This document shows, in pieces, positions 41,301-55,000 of a DNA stretch of 64,000 bases. Every line of letters begins with the position of its first letter. The first letter of the stretch is position 1. The position numbers were made by a program, and so were the translations under genes. The notes beneath the pieces were generated by a model. It searched no databases. It saw nothing but the letters and a program-made list of their open reading frames with translations, and was not told the DNA's origin. The stretch is from Macrocystis pyrifera (taxonomy: Eukaryota > Sar > Phaeophyceae > Laminariales > Laminariaceae): positions 7,313,691 through 7,377,690 of the forward strand of contig JASSKH010000006.1 in the NCBI GenBank assembly GCA_031763025.1, written 5' to 3'.

Positions 41301-44300
41301 CACCGATAGCGGACGAACGATAAGCGAAAGCCGATCGTCCACAGTCGGAAACCGATGCCGGTACGGGCTGGTTTCAAGAATATCGCCCGAATTTTTGTCA
41401 GCCACGAATGCCGCATGCAATTGCAACTTAACTGTCACGTGTGTGGTATCATGCTCGACCGTCATGAACAGCGGAAGAGGATGACATATCCATTTTTTGT
41501 TGAGGGCTTAAAACTGGCACTACCGCCAAAAATGTGACTCGACCAATCACAGGCGATCAAGTAGATCAACAGTAGTAGTCAGGCATTTCCGTCGGAATAT
41601 GTTTTCCTCGTTTATTTTTCTGAACTAGCCGCTTCCAGGAGGTCCAAGGCATGTTTGCACAACGTTTCACGCGAATATTCCGAGATCTGACTGCGCATGA
41701 TCAATATGAAGCCATCATTAACTCCCAAAATCGATTACAAACTAAACTACCCTAAGCAGTTCCGAGGCGATACCGGAACGTTCACGTTTACCGCAACAAA
41801 CGTCCAAATGTCTACGCTGCTTTTAAAACGTCAACACTGAACTCTGCACACGTGCTCTATATGCCCCTGCCGAACTATTGACGATTAGGTCATTTGTTTA
41901 TTCTCCCGCCGCCGAAAAAATGGGACCCCTTGACCCTTTTAGTGTTTACTGCAGTCCTGTTTTGGGGACAAACCAGTCAAATTCTAAGTACTTTGTCCCC
42001 AAAACGGGACTGCGGTCCTAAAGGTTAAGACCCAAACCTCCCCAGAAAAAAAATATATATATATATATCTGTCGAAAAAAAGAACAAAACAAAAAACCCA
42101 ACCGTTAACGGGTCGGCAGGGACTCATAGAACATGTGTCCCCAATTTCAAGATATTTCTCCCAAGAACGGCTCGGGCATTGGACTCTTGAGGAATTTCGG
42201 GCGGTAGGTTTTGCTCCAGCTTCTACGTATGAGTCCGTTTATCGATACAGGTATGTCTGTGTCGATGGCGGATCGGACATACGTCATTTTACTGCAGGAA
42301 TTAAATAATCCAATGACTCCAGAAACACGCAGCGCCGTCGACGCTAGCGCGGACTATGCAGCAACTCGAAAAACTTTTTTGAGAGTAGTTTGTTCCCAAA
42401 ACGGGACTGCAGTACTGAAAGGTTAATATTACGGGGGTCCATAGTAAACAGGACCTACGGTACACACGAAAACCTTTATATTTCACTATTTTTACTAACA
42501 ATATTTGGTCCTGTTTACTACTATGGTCCCTCGTAATAGTATGTGTTGACAGAGCCTTCAGACACTGCAGCACTTCGTGGTGCTCCAATTTTTAACTTCA
42601 GATGTTAGCTTCTCTAGTTATGCAGTATTTCAGTGCGGGTACAGTAAGTAGACTATTGCCGTAAATTTACGTTCTCCAGTAAATCAGTACGAGATGCTGC
42701 TGCTGTAGCTCTGCAGTATGCGAATGCGGTATACTATTGTAGGTCTGCAGCATGTCAGAACAGAAGACTACTGTAGGTCTGCAGTACGAGTACGAGTATG
42801 TCAGTACGGTGGTAGACTACAATACTTTACCAGGTACCTGGTACGTATTAATAGGTCTGCCGTATTTTAGTACGTGATAGGTATTATGGGGGACCATGGT
42901 CAACAGGACCTACGGTACACACAAAAATCTGGTATGTATTTACCTACTTTTACTATTAAATAACAATGTTTGGCCCTATTTACTATGGTCCCCCGTAATA
43001 GCAGGGCTGAAATGGGCAGGCGAGTCGTGGTGCGCACAGGGGCCCCTGGAAGGCCCGCGGAGGGTCGCCGGAGGTCGTTTTTAGTAGATGCTACATGGGT
43101 TAAAAATACTCAAAAATGTGGTTCTTGAGCGCTCATTCTACCCTCTTGTGAGCGTGGGGTGGAATGCTGCGCAATTTGCAAATAAACAAGGGGCAAACTT
43201 GCGAGCGATCACTATAGGCATGAATTTCACAAGGAAGAAAGTACTTTGAGCCGCAAAGTTAGTTCTCGCTGGGAATGTGTCGAGAAGCATGTCAATCACA
43301 GCGAGAACGACCAAGCAAATGCCCCGATATATTTTTTTCGGCTGCGACAAAACCGTTACAAAACATTTGTTTCGCCTACGGTGAAGAGTAGGCCGCACAG
43401 TTGTTTTCGCCTTCGGTGAAAAAAGGTGCGGCGCTTCAAAACCGTGGTGAGGCAAGCCGCACCAAGCCCGCCACCTCCTTGTGCGCTACGCCCAATTCTG
43501 GAGAAATATGTGCGTCAGCGCAACATTTCACCACCGATTTTCGGCTCTGGTAGGTACACTACCCCTGTATTGCTGAATCACTTCACTTCACAACCGCGCA
43601 CTACTGCTACCGTAGGTCCACAACAACTGAACACAGTAGATGCATACGTAGTAAATGGACTGCTATCTCAGCCAGCGCGAAGTACGATCGAGCTGGCTAA
43701 ACGGTCTATAAGAACACCCTGGCGCCCGGTTAAAAGTGTAAGCTCACGTCGATAGCCGCTGATAAACTCCCGTGTGTTCGACGGATGCTTCTAGAAGACC
43801 TTTTCCTTTGTCGCTGTGACCCTGCCAAGCGCAAGCACTCGCTCTCACCTGAGCTTGTCCCAGAAGTCTACTCGTGGTGGTGCCGCCGCCACTACCGCTG
43901 CCACTACCGCTGTTGCTCCTTGCGAAGGCTGGCGGTTTCCACCTCGGGGGGCGCCACCCTCTGCCTTGCCCTTTCCTCGGACATCCCTTCTCTTTGGTGA
44001 GCCACCGTCAGAAGACGACGACCCAGAAGGGGACAGCGGCGGCAGTACAGATGGAGATGACGGCGAGAGCAGCGCAGCACCGCCGCCCTTTCCGGCCCTT
44101 GCACCCGCGCCGGCTGCTTCTGCCTTTGCCTTTGCTTTTGCTGCTGCTGCTGCATCGGCTGGTGTCGCATCGCTTAGTGTTGCTGCTTCTGCTTCTGCTT
44201 CTGCTGCGTTGGTTGGTGCCGAACCGGCCAGTGTTGCTTCTTCTCCTTCTGCGGCTGCTGCGCAGCCCGTTGCTGCTGCCGCTGTCCCGGTGGTAGCGTC

Positions 44301-45242
44301 TACCGCAGAATTTGATCCGCCACCCCCACGACTTCGCTCGGGACGACTATTCCGCCGGACAGTCCCCGACAACGTGTCGAACAACCCACTGTCGTCCGAG
44401 TCTACCTCGCCATCGGAGTCGATAGCATCGCTGGAGTCGATCCCTCCATCGAGATTTCCATACGGAGGAGGCGGTAGCCGTAGCCGTGGTGGTGGGGCGG
44501 TGGTGGTGGCGACGTTGGCACGAAGCGGAGCAGGCCTTCGACGAGCTTACCCAGCGCGCTGTTCAGGCACGCGCCCTGTTTTCACCGTCGTTGTCGAGCG
44601 ATCGAGAAGCCGAGGTTCGAGGCAGGTCGGAAAAGCGGTTGCTCAGATGTTGGACATGGACAAACCCTCGGCCTGGGGCGACAGAGAGGGCGAAAGCCGC
44701 TAACGGCTAGCCGCTACGTAGCCGCGGTACTGATAGTGGTTTTCTACATGCCACCCTTTAAAGCGCGTACCGGGCAGCTGAACAGGTGGCACAAGTTGCA
44801 GCAGTGTGTAGTATGTAATACAACAAGAACAAACATCGGCCGGGGGGGGGGGGACGCTACGCTGCGCCGTACGTGCAGGCCGCAAAACTCAAGCCGGACG
44901 GCAGTATGTGTTTCTGTTTTTTCTTCATTTTATTTTGCTCATTTTCTCTTTCTCCATCTCTTCCTCTCCCTCTTCATTTCTATATTCTCCCTTGATTATT
45001 GGTGTACTTATTCTGTCTCTCTCTCTCTCCTTTTTAGCTCTCGATCTCGCTGTCCATAGAGACCAAAGCGACCTCCATGTTTTGGTTGTTTCGGGACTGT
45101 TTTCAACCAGTTTTTATTCTCGTCTTTTTCTTCCTGTTCTGTTGAATGTACCTCGCGCATGTTTTATAAACCCGTGCTCCCCCCTCCCCTCCCTCGAGGG
45201 TCCACGGTCATACGACTACGGCCGTACATGATAATGAGTACA

Positions 45243-45285
<43 letters not shown>

Positions 45286-48200
45286 CCCTCCCCGCCCCTT
45301 CCTCCTCCTGCGTGCCCAGTCTAGTTCAACCCACTACCATCAATACCACAACCGCCATCACCACCGCGAGGGAGACACCCATACTCACGTGAACAAGCGC
45401 CACCCCTGTAGCCCCGCCTTCAATGTCCACGTACACCTTCCCCGCGGTCCCGTCCTTCCGCACCGTAAACCCGGCGTGGTTCTGCATCGCCGCGACCAGG
45501 TCGGCGGACCCACCCCCTCTCAAAAGCGCAACAGACGACTTCCTCCCTAGTTCTTGAACTCCCGCGGAGGCGTTGTTGTTGTTGTTGCTGCTGCTGCTGC
45601 TGTCGCCGCCGCCGCCGCCACCACCGCCGGAGGTGCTGGTGGTGGTAGCGGGTGCCACCAGGCTTGCCGCCGACGCCCTTGCCAGGGGGTGGTGTCGAGA
45701 GGAGCACGAAAGGCGGGAGTAATCGTAGTTGCGGGTGGCCTTCGTTCCCGCGAGGGCAACTGCGTCGGTTAGGGTTGGGTTGGGTTGGGTCTGGTTGGAT
45801 GGGACTGGGTATGGTTGGTATGGTTTGGATTGGGTTCAAATTCAATAAAATAAACGGGTTTAAGGCAGGCAGGCAGGCAGGCAGGCAGATTGGCGTTAAA
45901 GTTCATCAACGAAAACAGCGGAAACGAAACTTACATCGACTAAAATGAAGCAAACAACCGGAACGAAAACAAATCCAAACCAAACCAGACCAAACCAAAG
46001 GCGGCACGGCACAACGTCGGGTAATCGTTCGGGTTTCGCTTGTTTGGCAAGCAAGGGTTACTCAAGAATTATGTGTGGCAGCCGCCAGCGACATCTCTGC
46101 GCCCCCCTTATCCCAGCAGCAGTTTAACGTACCTCGCGAGAACAGCCCCTCCAGGACGATGCTTTCGACCGACGCAAAGGACACCGGTAGCCCGTCCAGG
46201 TTAAGGACGGTGGACGAAACCACGAGCTTTCCCCAGCCCCCCATTGCCTGTCCGTACGTGATGGGCCCTGAGAGAAGAACTCCACCCAAAAAGAGAAAAC
46301 AGGGGGGGCGCGCGTGCCTCAGCTACAAGAATTGGAACAATTAAAACAACTCTCATTTTTCTGTTTTATCCTCATGTCTTTGTCATTGACACTGTCACCC
46401 ACCATCGCATATCGCAGGATGGCAAACAAAATAACAATATGTCGTGTTATACGTACTTTCAGTGAACGTGCCAACTTTTAGAGACCTCGATACGGTAAAA
46501 AAAACATTTTCCTCATTCCTCGATGCGGAACCGAAATCCCTTGCATCTAGAATAAAGAGGCATGCATGTACATATATATATGTATATATATATCAGTAAG
46601 TGCTTGCTTGTACGTATGTCTATCAGTGAGTGCTTCTGGTTCTGCCACGGCGGCGTCAAGTGTCTGAATTTACGACGGAAACCAGTTCCGACGGCGCTCT
46701 TAGGACACGAGGTTTGGGTTGGAGCTTGGGTTGGCGTTTAGGTTAGTAGCGCTTACGACTTGACCCAGCAGCCTCAACAAAATGGTTGACAGACCCACTA
46801 ACTCCTTATTACCTGTCTATTCCGAGGAAATTCCCAGGCGGTCGGTGTTAGGGCTGGGCTAGGGCTTACAGTATAAGTCAAGTATACTTCAATCATTTTC
46901 TGGAAGCCAGGCCAAGGTCTATATATATGTCGGGGTTGGAGTTGGGGTTGGGGTTGGGGTTGGGGGTGGGGATGGGATTGGGGTTGGGCTTGGGGTTCGA
47001 GTTGGGGTTGGGGTTGGGGTTAGCGTTTGGAGCCTACGGCGACGGAGAGGCCAATGCACAGTACTGGTGTACTGGACGGCTCATTAGCGCTGACCTGGGT
47101 GCTCGTCGAGTTCCCTCACGGCAGCGAGCAACACGGCCTGCGGCTCCTTTCTCGACAGCTGGTGTAGATTTGTCACCCACCGCGATGTATTAAGAAACAG
47201 AAAACGCACACACAAACGCAACCAGACACAACATGCACACAAAGGGGGCATGAACGCATGCGCGTCGAGATGTGTATCAGTATGGACAAGACGAGAAGGC
47301 GAACACGAGCACTTGGGAAAAAGCAAATGCATTCCTGGTACAAAATTACACGAAGTATTTATACGTAGGCACATGGGGGTAAAAACGACAAACAAGCACA
47401 ATAAGAGCACACAAACATAGACACGGAAAAAAACAAGAAAACCCAAATGCACACAATCCTATAACACATGGGGGGGGGGGGGGTAAAACAGTATGCGAGC
47501 ACACTAAAACGCCAACATGGGCACATGGGTTTTAAAGAAAAACAACAGGTAAGCAACAGATAAGCACAAGATCACACGAACATAGGGCGCATTCTAACTA
47601 GATGGGGGTAAAACACAAACAAAGGGACAAGGTTAGAAAACAAAGCAGGATTTATGTCCGCGTGAGGCGGCCAGCGTCAGGCTCTGTCGCCGGGACCTAT
47701 TCGAAGCAAAACATGAGCCTTGTCAACGTTTGCGGGACTCAGCGCAACGCCCAAAAAATCGTCTATGCTAGGTGGGGTGATCTGCAGTACGATTAACAAC
47801 AGTGTGCTGCGAGCGGGTCCTACAATTGCCTGCACTGCTGTAACGCGGCATAAAACTAACCTCATCGCCATTTTGTTTGGTTGATGTTTCCCTCTGAAAG
47901 TCCCAAGAAGGTAAATCCACTCAACTTCAGCATTGAGTACCAGTGTTGGTGAATGAACGAACCGTTTGGGTATTGACATGGGTAACCAAATAATCCTTAC
48001 ATTTGAGGACAGAGCGGTAGCCGGTACTTCACAGGAACCGGCGGCCGAAAGTGATCCTTGCGGAAAAGAGTACTAGGTGATGTTTTTTCCAGCTCACGCT
48101 GATCAGAACGATTCAGAGCAATCATCAACAACCAGTATTACAGAAGTCGAGGGACCCCTCGTTCATCGATCGACCACGATGTTTCGATCGCGGCACGCTG

Positions 48201-51200
48201 CAGGCATGTCCCAAGCGGGGCAAGAAGAAAAGTGTCTCGTGAACGTGCATAGCATTGCGTAGTTTGGTCACAACAGGCGCAAAACATTAGACCAAAACAC
48301 ACCACAGTTAGTCATCAACAAGAAAGACAAGGAAACAGGCATCATTTGTTCAGGGCGACCACAATAACAAATTCAAGTGAAAAAAAAAACGTCTCTCGCC
48401 GCTTGCAGCCGAGGTCACCGCGTTTTCCCCCCCCCCTCCCCCCGCATCTCGCACTCGAGCATACACCACCGTTTCGAACGTCTGGACTGACCTCAAACGT
48501 AACCTCGCCAAGGTAGAGCATGGCCACAGGGTCCACCGCCACCACCGTTGCCGCCGCAGGTGCCGCACCGTCGTCATCGTTGCTTCCGGCGCTGTCGACA
48601 CTATAGGCACCCGAGCCACCGCTGCTGCCACCGTCGCCGCCGCTACCGTCATCAACGCCAACGCCACCGCTACCGCTGCCACCGCCGCCGCCGCTGCCGG
48701 CATCACCGTCACCCCCGTCGCAGCCGCTGCCGCCACCGTCGCTCCCGCTCCCGCTGCCGCTATCGCCAATGCTGCTGCTGCTGCTGCTGGCACCACCCAG
48801 CCCCAAAAACGCGGACAGGCTAGCACCGCTCTGTCGAAGGCCTCTCATGATCGCCTTCGGATGCAGCGGCATGGTGCCACTAAAACCACCGCCACCGCCG
48901 CCGCCACTGCCGTCGCCATCGCCGCCACCTCCACCAAAACCGCTTCTTCCACTGCGGTTGTTCCGAGCGGGCGACGACGCCGGCGAGGACAATCCGGTGT
49001 GGGTGGCTCTGAACTTCACCGCTCCCTGTCGCTGGAGTCGCGGTGGGACCATCGCCGCCACCGCCGCTGGCTGACAAGTCGCCGGTGGAGGAGGGGGTGT
49101 TGGCGCCGGAGGAAAGCGGCGCGGGTGCGGGTGCGAGGGTGGCTCGCCCTCTATCTGCAGGGTAAACCCCTCCAAGGTGGACCGAGGTGGCGCAAGAGTC
49201 TGCTGGTGGGGAGGGGGACAGCTCGTCTGATCATGACACGACAATGGCGGCGACATCGAGAAGCGGTAAAGAGAGGGAGAAGGAAGAGGGCGGGGGGAGG
49301 CGTGTGTGTGTGTGTGTGGGGGGGGGGGGGTACTCGGTATCGTGCATGAACGTAGTCGTATGACCATAGACCCTCGTATCCCTACAATGCCGGGACGGAG
49401 CACGTGGGGTTTTCACCAAACAGGCAGACATTGCTTGCACCATGCTCGAAGCGCCGTGAGGTGCTCAACGAGTCGCATGAAGAGTGAGCTATATCCTACT
49501 AAGAACCGCTCGTGAGGCGGACTTGCATATGGACAACAGCTCCGATGTGTTAATTTATTTTCCGGTGTGACCACATCAAGAGACAGCAATGGGGGTACTA
49601 ATTAACTGAATCGTGGGTGTCACATCATAAACACTACCAGGTACCAGGTATGTGATACGTTAATTCTCCTTGCGCGGAGTAAAGATTCTCCACCCCGCAC
49701 AAAGGAGCTCACTCGATCGCCAGCTGTGACCGACTGCCAAAACCAAAACCGGTACCCTGGTTGTCTAGATGACGCAGTAGGCGGCACGTTTTACAGTGTC
49801 GTTGCCAACTGACACCAGCCCAACCTGGCGTAATCTGTAGGCGGGGGAGGGGAGTGGGGAGTATATCAGGACGTCAGCTGAAAAACAAGACGGTTTTAAG
49901 AAACGTAACTGTATGAAGTTAACCAAACAGTTTGTAAACCCGGCTGCTGGCCAAACTTGAAACCCGCCCCCCCGCCACCGCCATCGCTAGATACGGAACA
50001 TTGCAATCACGTCCCAGAGTCATACTAGCCTCGGACCAACAGGAAAATGTAGAGAACACCAAATTGTTTTTTAACATTGATCCTGTGTACTACCGTGAGA
50101 GTTTTATTCTTTTTAGGGCGGGAGAAAAGGACGACGATGACAAAAAAAATTCACCTGTAGCTCTGCGCACCAAGTATATTAAAGCTATTATTAATAATTG
50201 GAACCCGCCATTTTAATTCTGCTGCCCAGTCCCTGCATTATTCGATGCTATCAATATTGCGGGGGACAACAGTAAATAGGACCAAATATTGTGATATAAA
50301 ATAGGTAAATACGTAAGTTTTTGTGTGTATCGTAGCTCCTATTTACTATGGATCCCCGAGATAGTCGACGCGGGAAGAAAGGGCCGAAGTCTTCTCGTGA
50401 TAGAAATGGCTTCCAAGGCAAGAACCATAGTGGGGAGGAGGTAGGAGGGCCAGCTCTGTGACCCCGTATCTGAGTTACAACCGGGAAGGAGAGATAAAAA
50501 AAAAGGGCGAAGGTAATAGATTGGATGGAAACAAAAAACCGAAAGGACTGGTGCACCTGCAAACAATGATTTTCAGGACCCATTTGTTTGATGAGATGTA
50601 AAAATAAATTTCTATGAGCCTCCGGTAGAGGCCCAGTGGTCATATCACCGGAAGTATATGAGTATTTTGGCTTCATGAAAATGTTGAGACGCATCAAAAA
50701 CATTGAGCAAGTGCCAATTCCATCACACCGCGTAACTACGACGGTTCAAGTCACACCATTGTTCCTGTGGGGTGTAGATGCATACCCCCCTCCCCCCCCT
50801 TACCCCCAGCGCCGAAACCCTCCCACCATCTCACCCACAGCCGCCTGGATGCCCTTCCACTGCAGGAGCGCCGCTATCTGCAAGTTGCCGACCTCATACC
50901 GCGGCGGAAGCGCAACCGCCGCATGCCCCGCGCGTATCTCGATCCCCATCTGCGACCACGGGCGGCGCACCTCCGCGTCGGCGCCAGCGCCAAGGCCATG
51001 TCGATCAGCAGCAACAGCAGGACCGGCAGGATCAGCAGCGACGGGAGAAGGAGGAGGCTGACGCGGTCGAAGGACGACGCCGCCTGTACCTCTGGCTCCG
51101 CCGTACCCGTAGCCGACGCCGACGCCGGACCGACCGACCCGTACACCACCGTGGGCGACGCCGTCGCCGCCGCCTCCGCTTCGCCTAGCCTCCGCGGGCG

Positions 51201-52055
51201 ATCGCATAGACCACTCCTGGCTCCGCCGGTACCGCAAAGACTCCATCATGATGATCCTCGTCATGACAACAACGGGTTCTTCGTCAACCACCGCGTCCTT
51301 GCCACCTGAGTCACTGTCGCCGTTCATCTCTCCCGGCGTCGTTGTCACGGCTTTTTCCTCTGCCCCCCGCCCCTTCCCCCCCCCCCCCCCGGTTTCTTCC
51401 TCCCCCTTCCCGCCCTCCTCCCCGCTGTTCTTTACGGTGTCATCGAAAGGTCTTGCTCGCGTCGACGCTGTCTCCGCTCCCGCGATCCTTCCCTTTCCAA
51501 CCATCTCTCCTGTGTCGTCGTGGGTTCCTCTTCGTGTGGACACAGTCTTCGCCTTCCGGGCCCCTTCTCTTCTCCCCTTATTTCCGGTGTCACAGTAGGT
51601 CCTTCTCCGCGCGGACACAGTCTCTGCCTCCACGACGGCGTCTCCCGAACGGGGGTGAAAAAGGTGAAAATAGTCCTTGACGTTGCCGCTCCCACGTGCC
51701 GCCGCCGCCGCCACCGCCGCCGCGGCCGCCGCCGCCCCTGTACCAACCTCTTGGGGCCACGTCTCGCGTCGTTCGTGCTCACCGACCACCGCTGTCGGTA
51801 CCACTACCGTCGGCAACAGCGCAGCGGAAGACCCCAGCCCTTCCGCGCTTCGGGCCCTACCGCGAGTCCTCCTCCCACCCTCGGGAAAGTGGAGACTAAC
51901 TCCCGTAGTAGCGGGGGCAGCAGCGGTGGTGGCGGTGGCGGTGGTGGTCGTGGCGGCCGTGGGAGTGATGGCGGTGATGATGGAAGGCTGCTGGCATGAG
52001 GGCACGAGAATTTCAAGCAGGTCCGACTCTACCGCCATGTCGACGTCGTACCGCG

Positions 52056-52091
<36 letters not shown>

Positions 52092-55000
52092 CGAGTTTCT
52101 CCTTCAATTGCGCTGGCACCTCCGCCTGCACTTGCTCTCGCTCTGGCGGGGCCTCCTGCGCGGAAGGGATGGGCGGCGGGTCCGCCCACGAGGGTGGCTC
52201 AGAGGGCCGACCCTGGTCGCCATTACCGCCGCCACTACCGCCACTGCTCCCGTCGCCCCTGGCAATGCCGTCGATCCCCTCCTCTGTCGAGGGCTGCCGT
52301 GGGTCACCACGAGCCAGGCATGCCAGGCTCTTCTTCATGCAAACCTTAAAGTTGGAAAGCCGCACGTCCGTCCGGAGCGCGCACCACGGCGGGAGAGGCA
52401 GAGGCAGCGATGGCGGAACAGGGGGAGGAGGAGGTGTGTCCAAGCCGTGGCGGTCGCCGCCGCGACTGCTGAGTTTGCGCCGGTGGTGGCGGGGGCGGTA
52501 GTGGCCGCGGCGGGATCGGAATTCTTCTTCGTCAGGAGCAACAGGATCGCGAGTCAGCGAGGAGGGCGGACACGATGTCAGCTTGCCATCCGTCACCTCC
52601 GACAGCGTACACCGGAGGTGCCCCTTGCGCAGGAGGACGCGCCGTGTGAACTCCAGCGGGGGCGGAGGCAGCGGCAGTCCCATCAGGTGGTCGATGGTGG
52701 GAACGAGTCGCTTGGACAGATGCACGAGCCTGTTGAGGTGTGCAGCACAAGGCAGGCGTTTTCGGGAAAATAATATGTAGGGTTAGGTAGGTAGATCGGT
52801 TGGTAGGTAGGCAAGTCGATGGGTAGGTAGGTCGGTATATCCCCGGTCGGTATGTGAGACAGCCCGGCGTTCTGAAGAAACACAAAATACCTACGAGCCC
52901 GAGTAGCAAAGGGTTTGTAGTCACCGAAAGAAATCGACAGGTGTCGGCGCGAGGTTAACAACTAGCTTAATGCCTTTCAAGATCTCAATACTGCATCTAA
53001 AAATGGTCATCAACTATCAACACCAACATCCACGCTTCGCCTCTCACCCGCAGTGCGCCGAGCCGGACCACTCAACGTCCGTCCGGCCAATCACAATTTC
53101 TTCCGCCTTGATCCCTCTACCGCCGACCACGACGACCGATGTCGATGCCGGTGGTGCTGATGCCGACTCCCCTCCTTCCTCTTCCGTTGCTGGGGCTTCT
53201 TCCGCCCCGACCACGGCTACCGCCGGCGCCGCCGCGGTTGCCGCGGCTTCCATTCCCGCCGCCGCCGCCGCCGCCGCCGCCACCGCCGATGCCGCCGCTC
53301 GAGTGCTGCTGCCGCTGCCACTGCTGCGACGCAACGACGGTGGGGGCGACATATTTCCGTGGTTTTCGTCGTCCGTAATGTCTGGCAGAAGAATGGGGAT
53401 AACTCCCGTCGTTGTCGTTTTTGACTGACCACCGGAAAGCCGAACCTGTTGTTCGAGGCAAAGAGGAGGAGGGGAGGGGGAGAGGGGGAGGGGGGGGGGG
53501 GGGGGGGGGGGGGGGGTTGGGGGGGAAAAGAGGGGGGGGGATGGGATTGGGGGGAATTTTTTTCATCAACCCGTTACGTAATGTACGTCGCCCACGATAA
53601 AATCATAAGCGTAACACTGCAAAACATCCAGATACCGAACACATCGAGCGACTGCCATAATCACCCTCTTGGGTGATTGTGAGGGGAGAAAAATGATCTA
53701 AAAAACTATGTCTGCTACAGAAACCATCGACCACATCAAGCAACGCGGGTAGCTGGGGCTGGGTTTCGGGAGGGACACCAGTAATACTTTACCTTCCGAA
53801 CTACGATCCAATGAGTTACACGACATGCTGCCGCGCAATCGCACTAGACGGTTGATTCTGCTACCGCTGCACTTGTAGTGTTGGAATGTGGCATCGAAAG
53901 TTTCAATATCGATACAACTTTCGATATATCGTATCGGACGCGTTTTTGCCCTCGATCTCCTTGGGCATCCCCGAATATTGTTTCTCTGATTCCAAATGAA
54001 ACATTTTTTTCATGTATGTATGTATGTATGTATCGACTATCAAAACCGCACCAGATACAAGCAGTATCGATTTTATTTTTCGCTACACGTGTCATATGTA
54101 CCTGAACGAAGGACAAACTTTTCAGGTCGAAAATGGGCTTGCTGTATCCGTCTCCCACGCTCTCGACGCCGGACACCTTCTCGAAGGGACAGAGGGTTGA
54201 GGGGAGGGGAAAAGGGGGGAGGGTGTAAGGGATGGAGGTGAGGGGATGGGATGGGGGGCCGGGGGGGGGGGGGGGGTATACTCATTATCATGCATGGCCG
54301 TAGCCGTATGACCATAGACCCTCGCATCCCTACAATGCCGGGACGGATCACGTCGGATTTTCACCGACCAGGCAGATATCGCTTGCACCAAGCGCGAAGC
54401 GCCGTGAGGTATCCGGCGAGTCGCATGAAGGATGAGCTGCATCGTACTAAGAACCTCTTGCGAGGCGGACTTTCTTGCATATGGATAACAGCTTCAATGA
54501 GTAAAAAAAAAGCCGGTGTGGCCACTTCCAGAGACAGCGATGGGGGTACCACACTATGTAACTGCCTCGTGGGTGACTGGGAAGGGGGGGGGGGGGGAAA
54601 GGGGAGAAGAGGGGGACTGGGCTGGAATGACATCGTCGAAACATTACGTTTCGCAAAAAAATCAGTTACCCTTTTACATGTGGATGGTATCACATGATTG
54701 GAAATTAGCGCTGCACTTTGTCAGATGGAAAATAGAATAACGCAATTTAATCCAACTACGCAGGCTGCACGCGGCGTTTTTGTGTGTGATATATGTTTTT
54801 GAGTCAACTTCGTACATACCCCCCATACCCAAACGAGTCGACAGACAGAACGAAAAGAAAACAGGCTGACCGTTGACCCCCCCTCGCTCTCTCGCCCAAG
54901 GTGGTGGCTGATACCTAGAACCAAATATGAAGGCAGAGAAAAAAACATGCCACGATATTCTATAAACTCTCGGCACCAGATGCATAGCAAGTGCGCAAAA

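Larger units (their letters stand above)
41141..43848. other. Intron 11/12
   Basis: 2.7 kb with family E copies, two family C copies and a CTGCAGTAYG-type repeat (42,600-42,830). No exon seen. Confidence 0.55.

Noticed and set aside
46928-47032. Chromosome end
   Set aside because: The TTGGGG array is internal, degenerate and lies between two exons of one gene.
49306-49515. Similar short plus-strand frames ([14 protein letters not shown]-like) at 14.1, 29.1, 49.4, 54.3 and 56.1 kb, suggesting a gene family
   Set aside because: They are the family A element read in one frame; copies differ by stops and indels and occur in introns.
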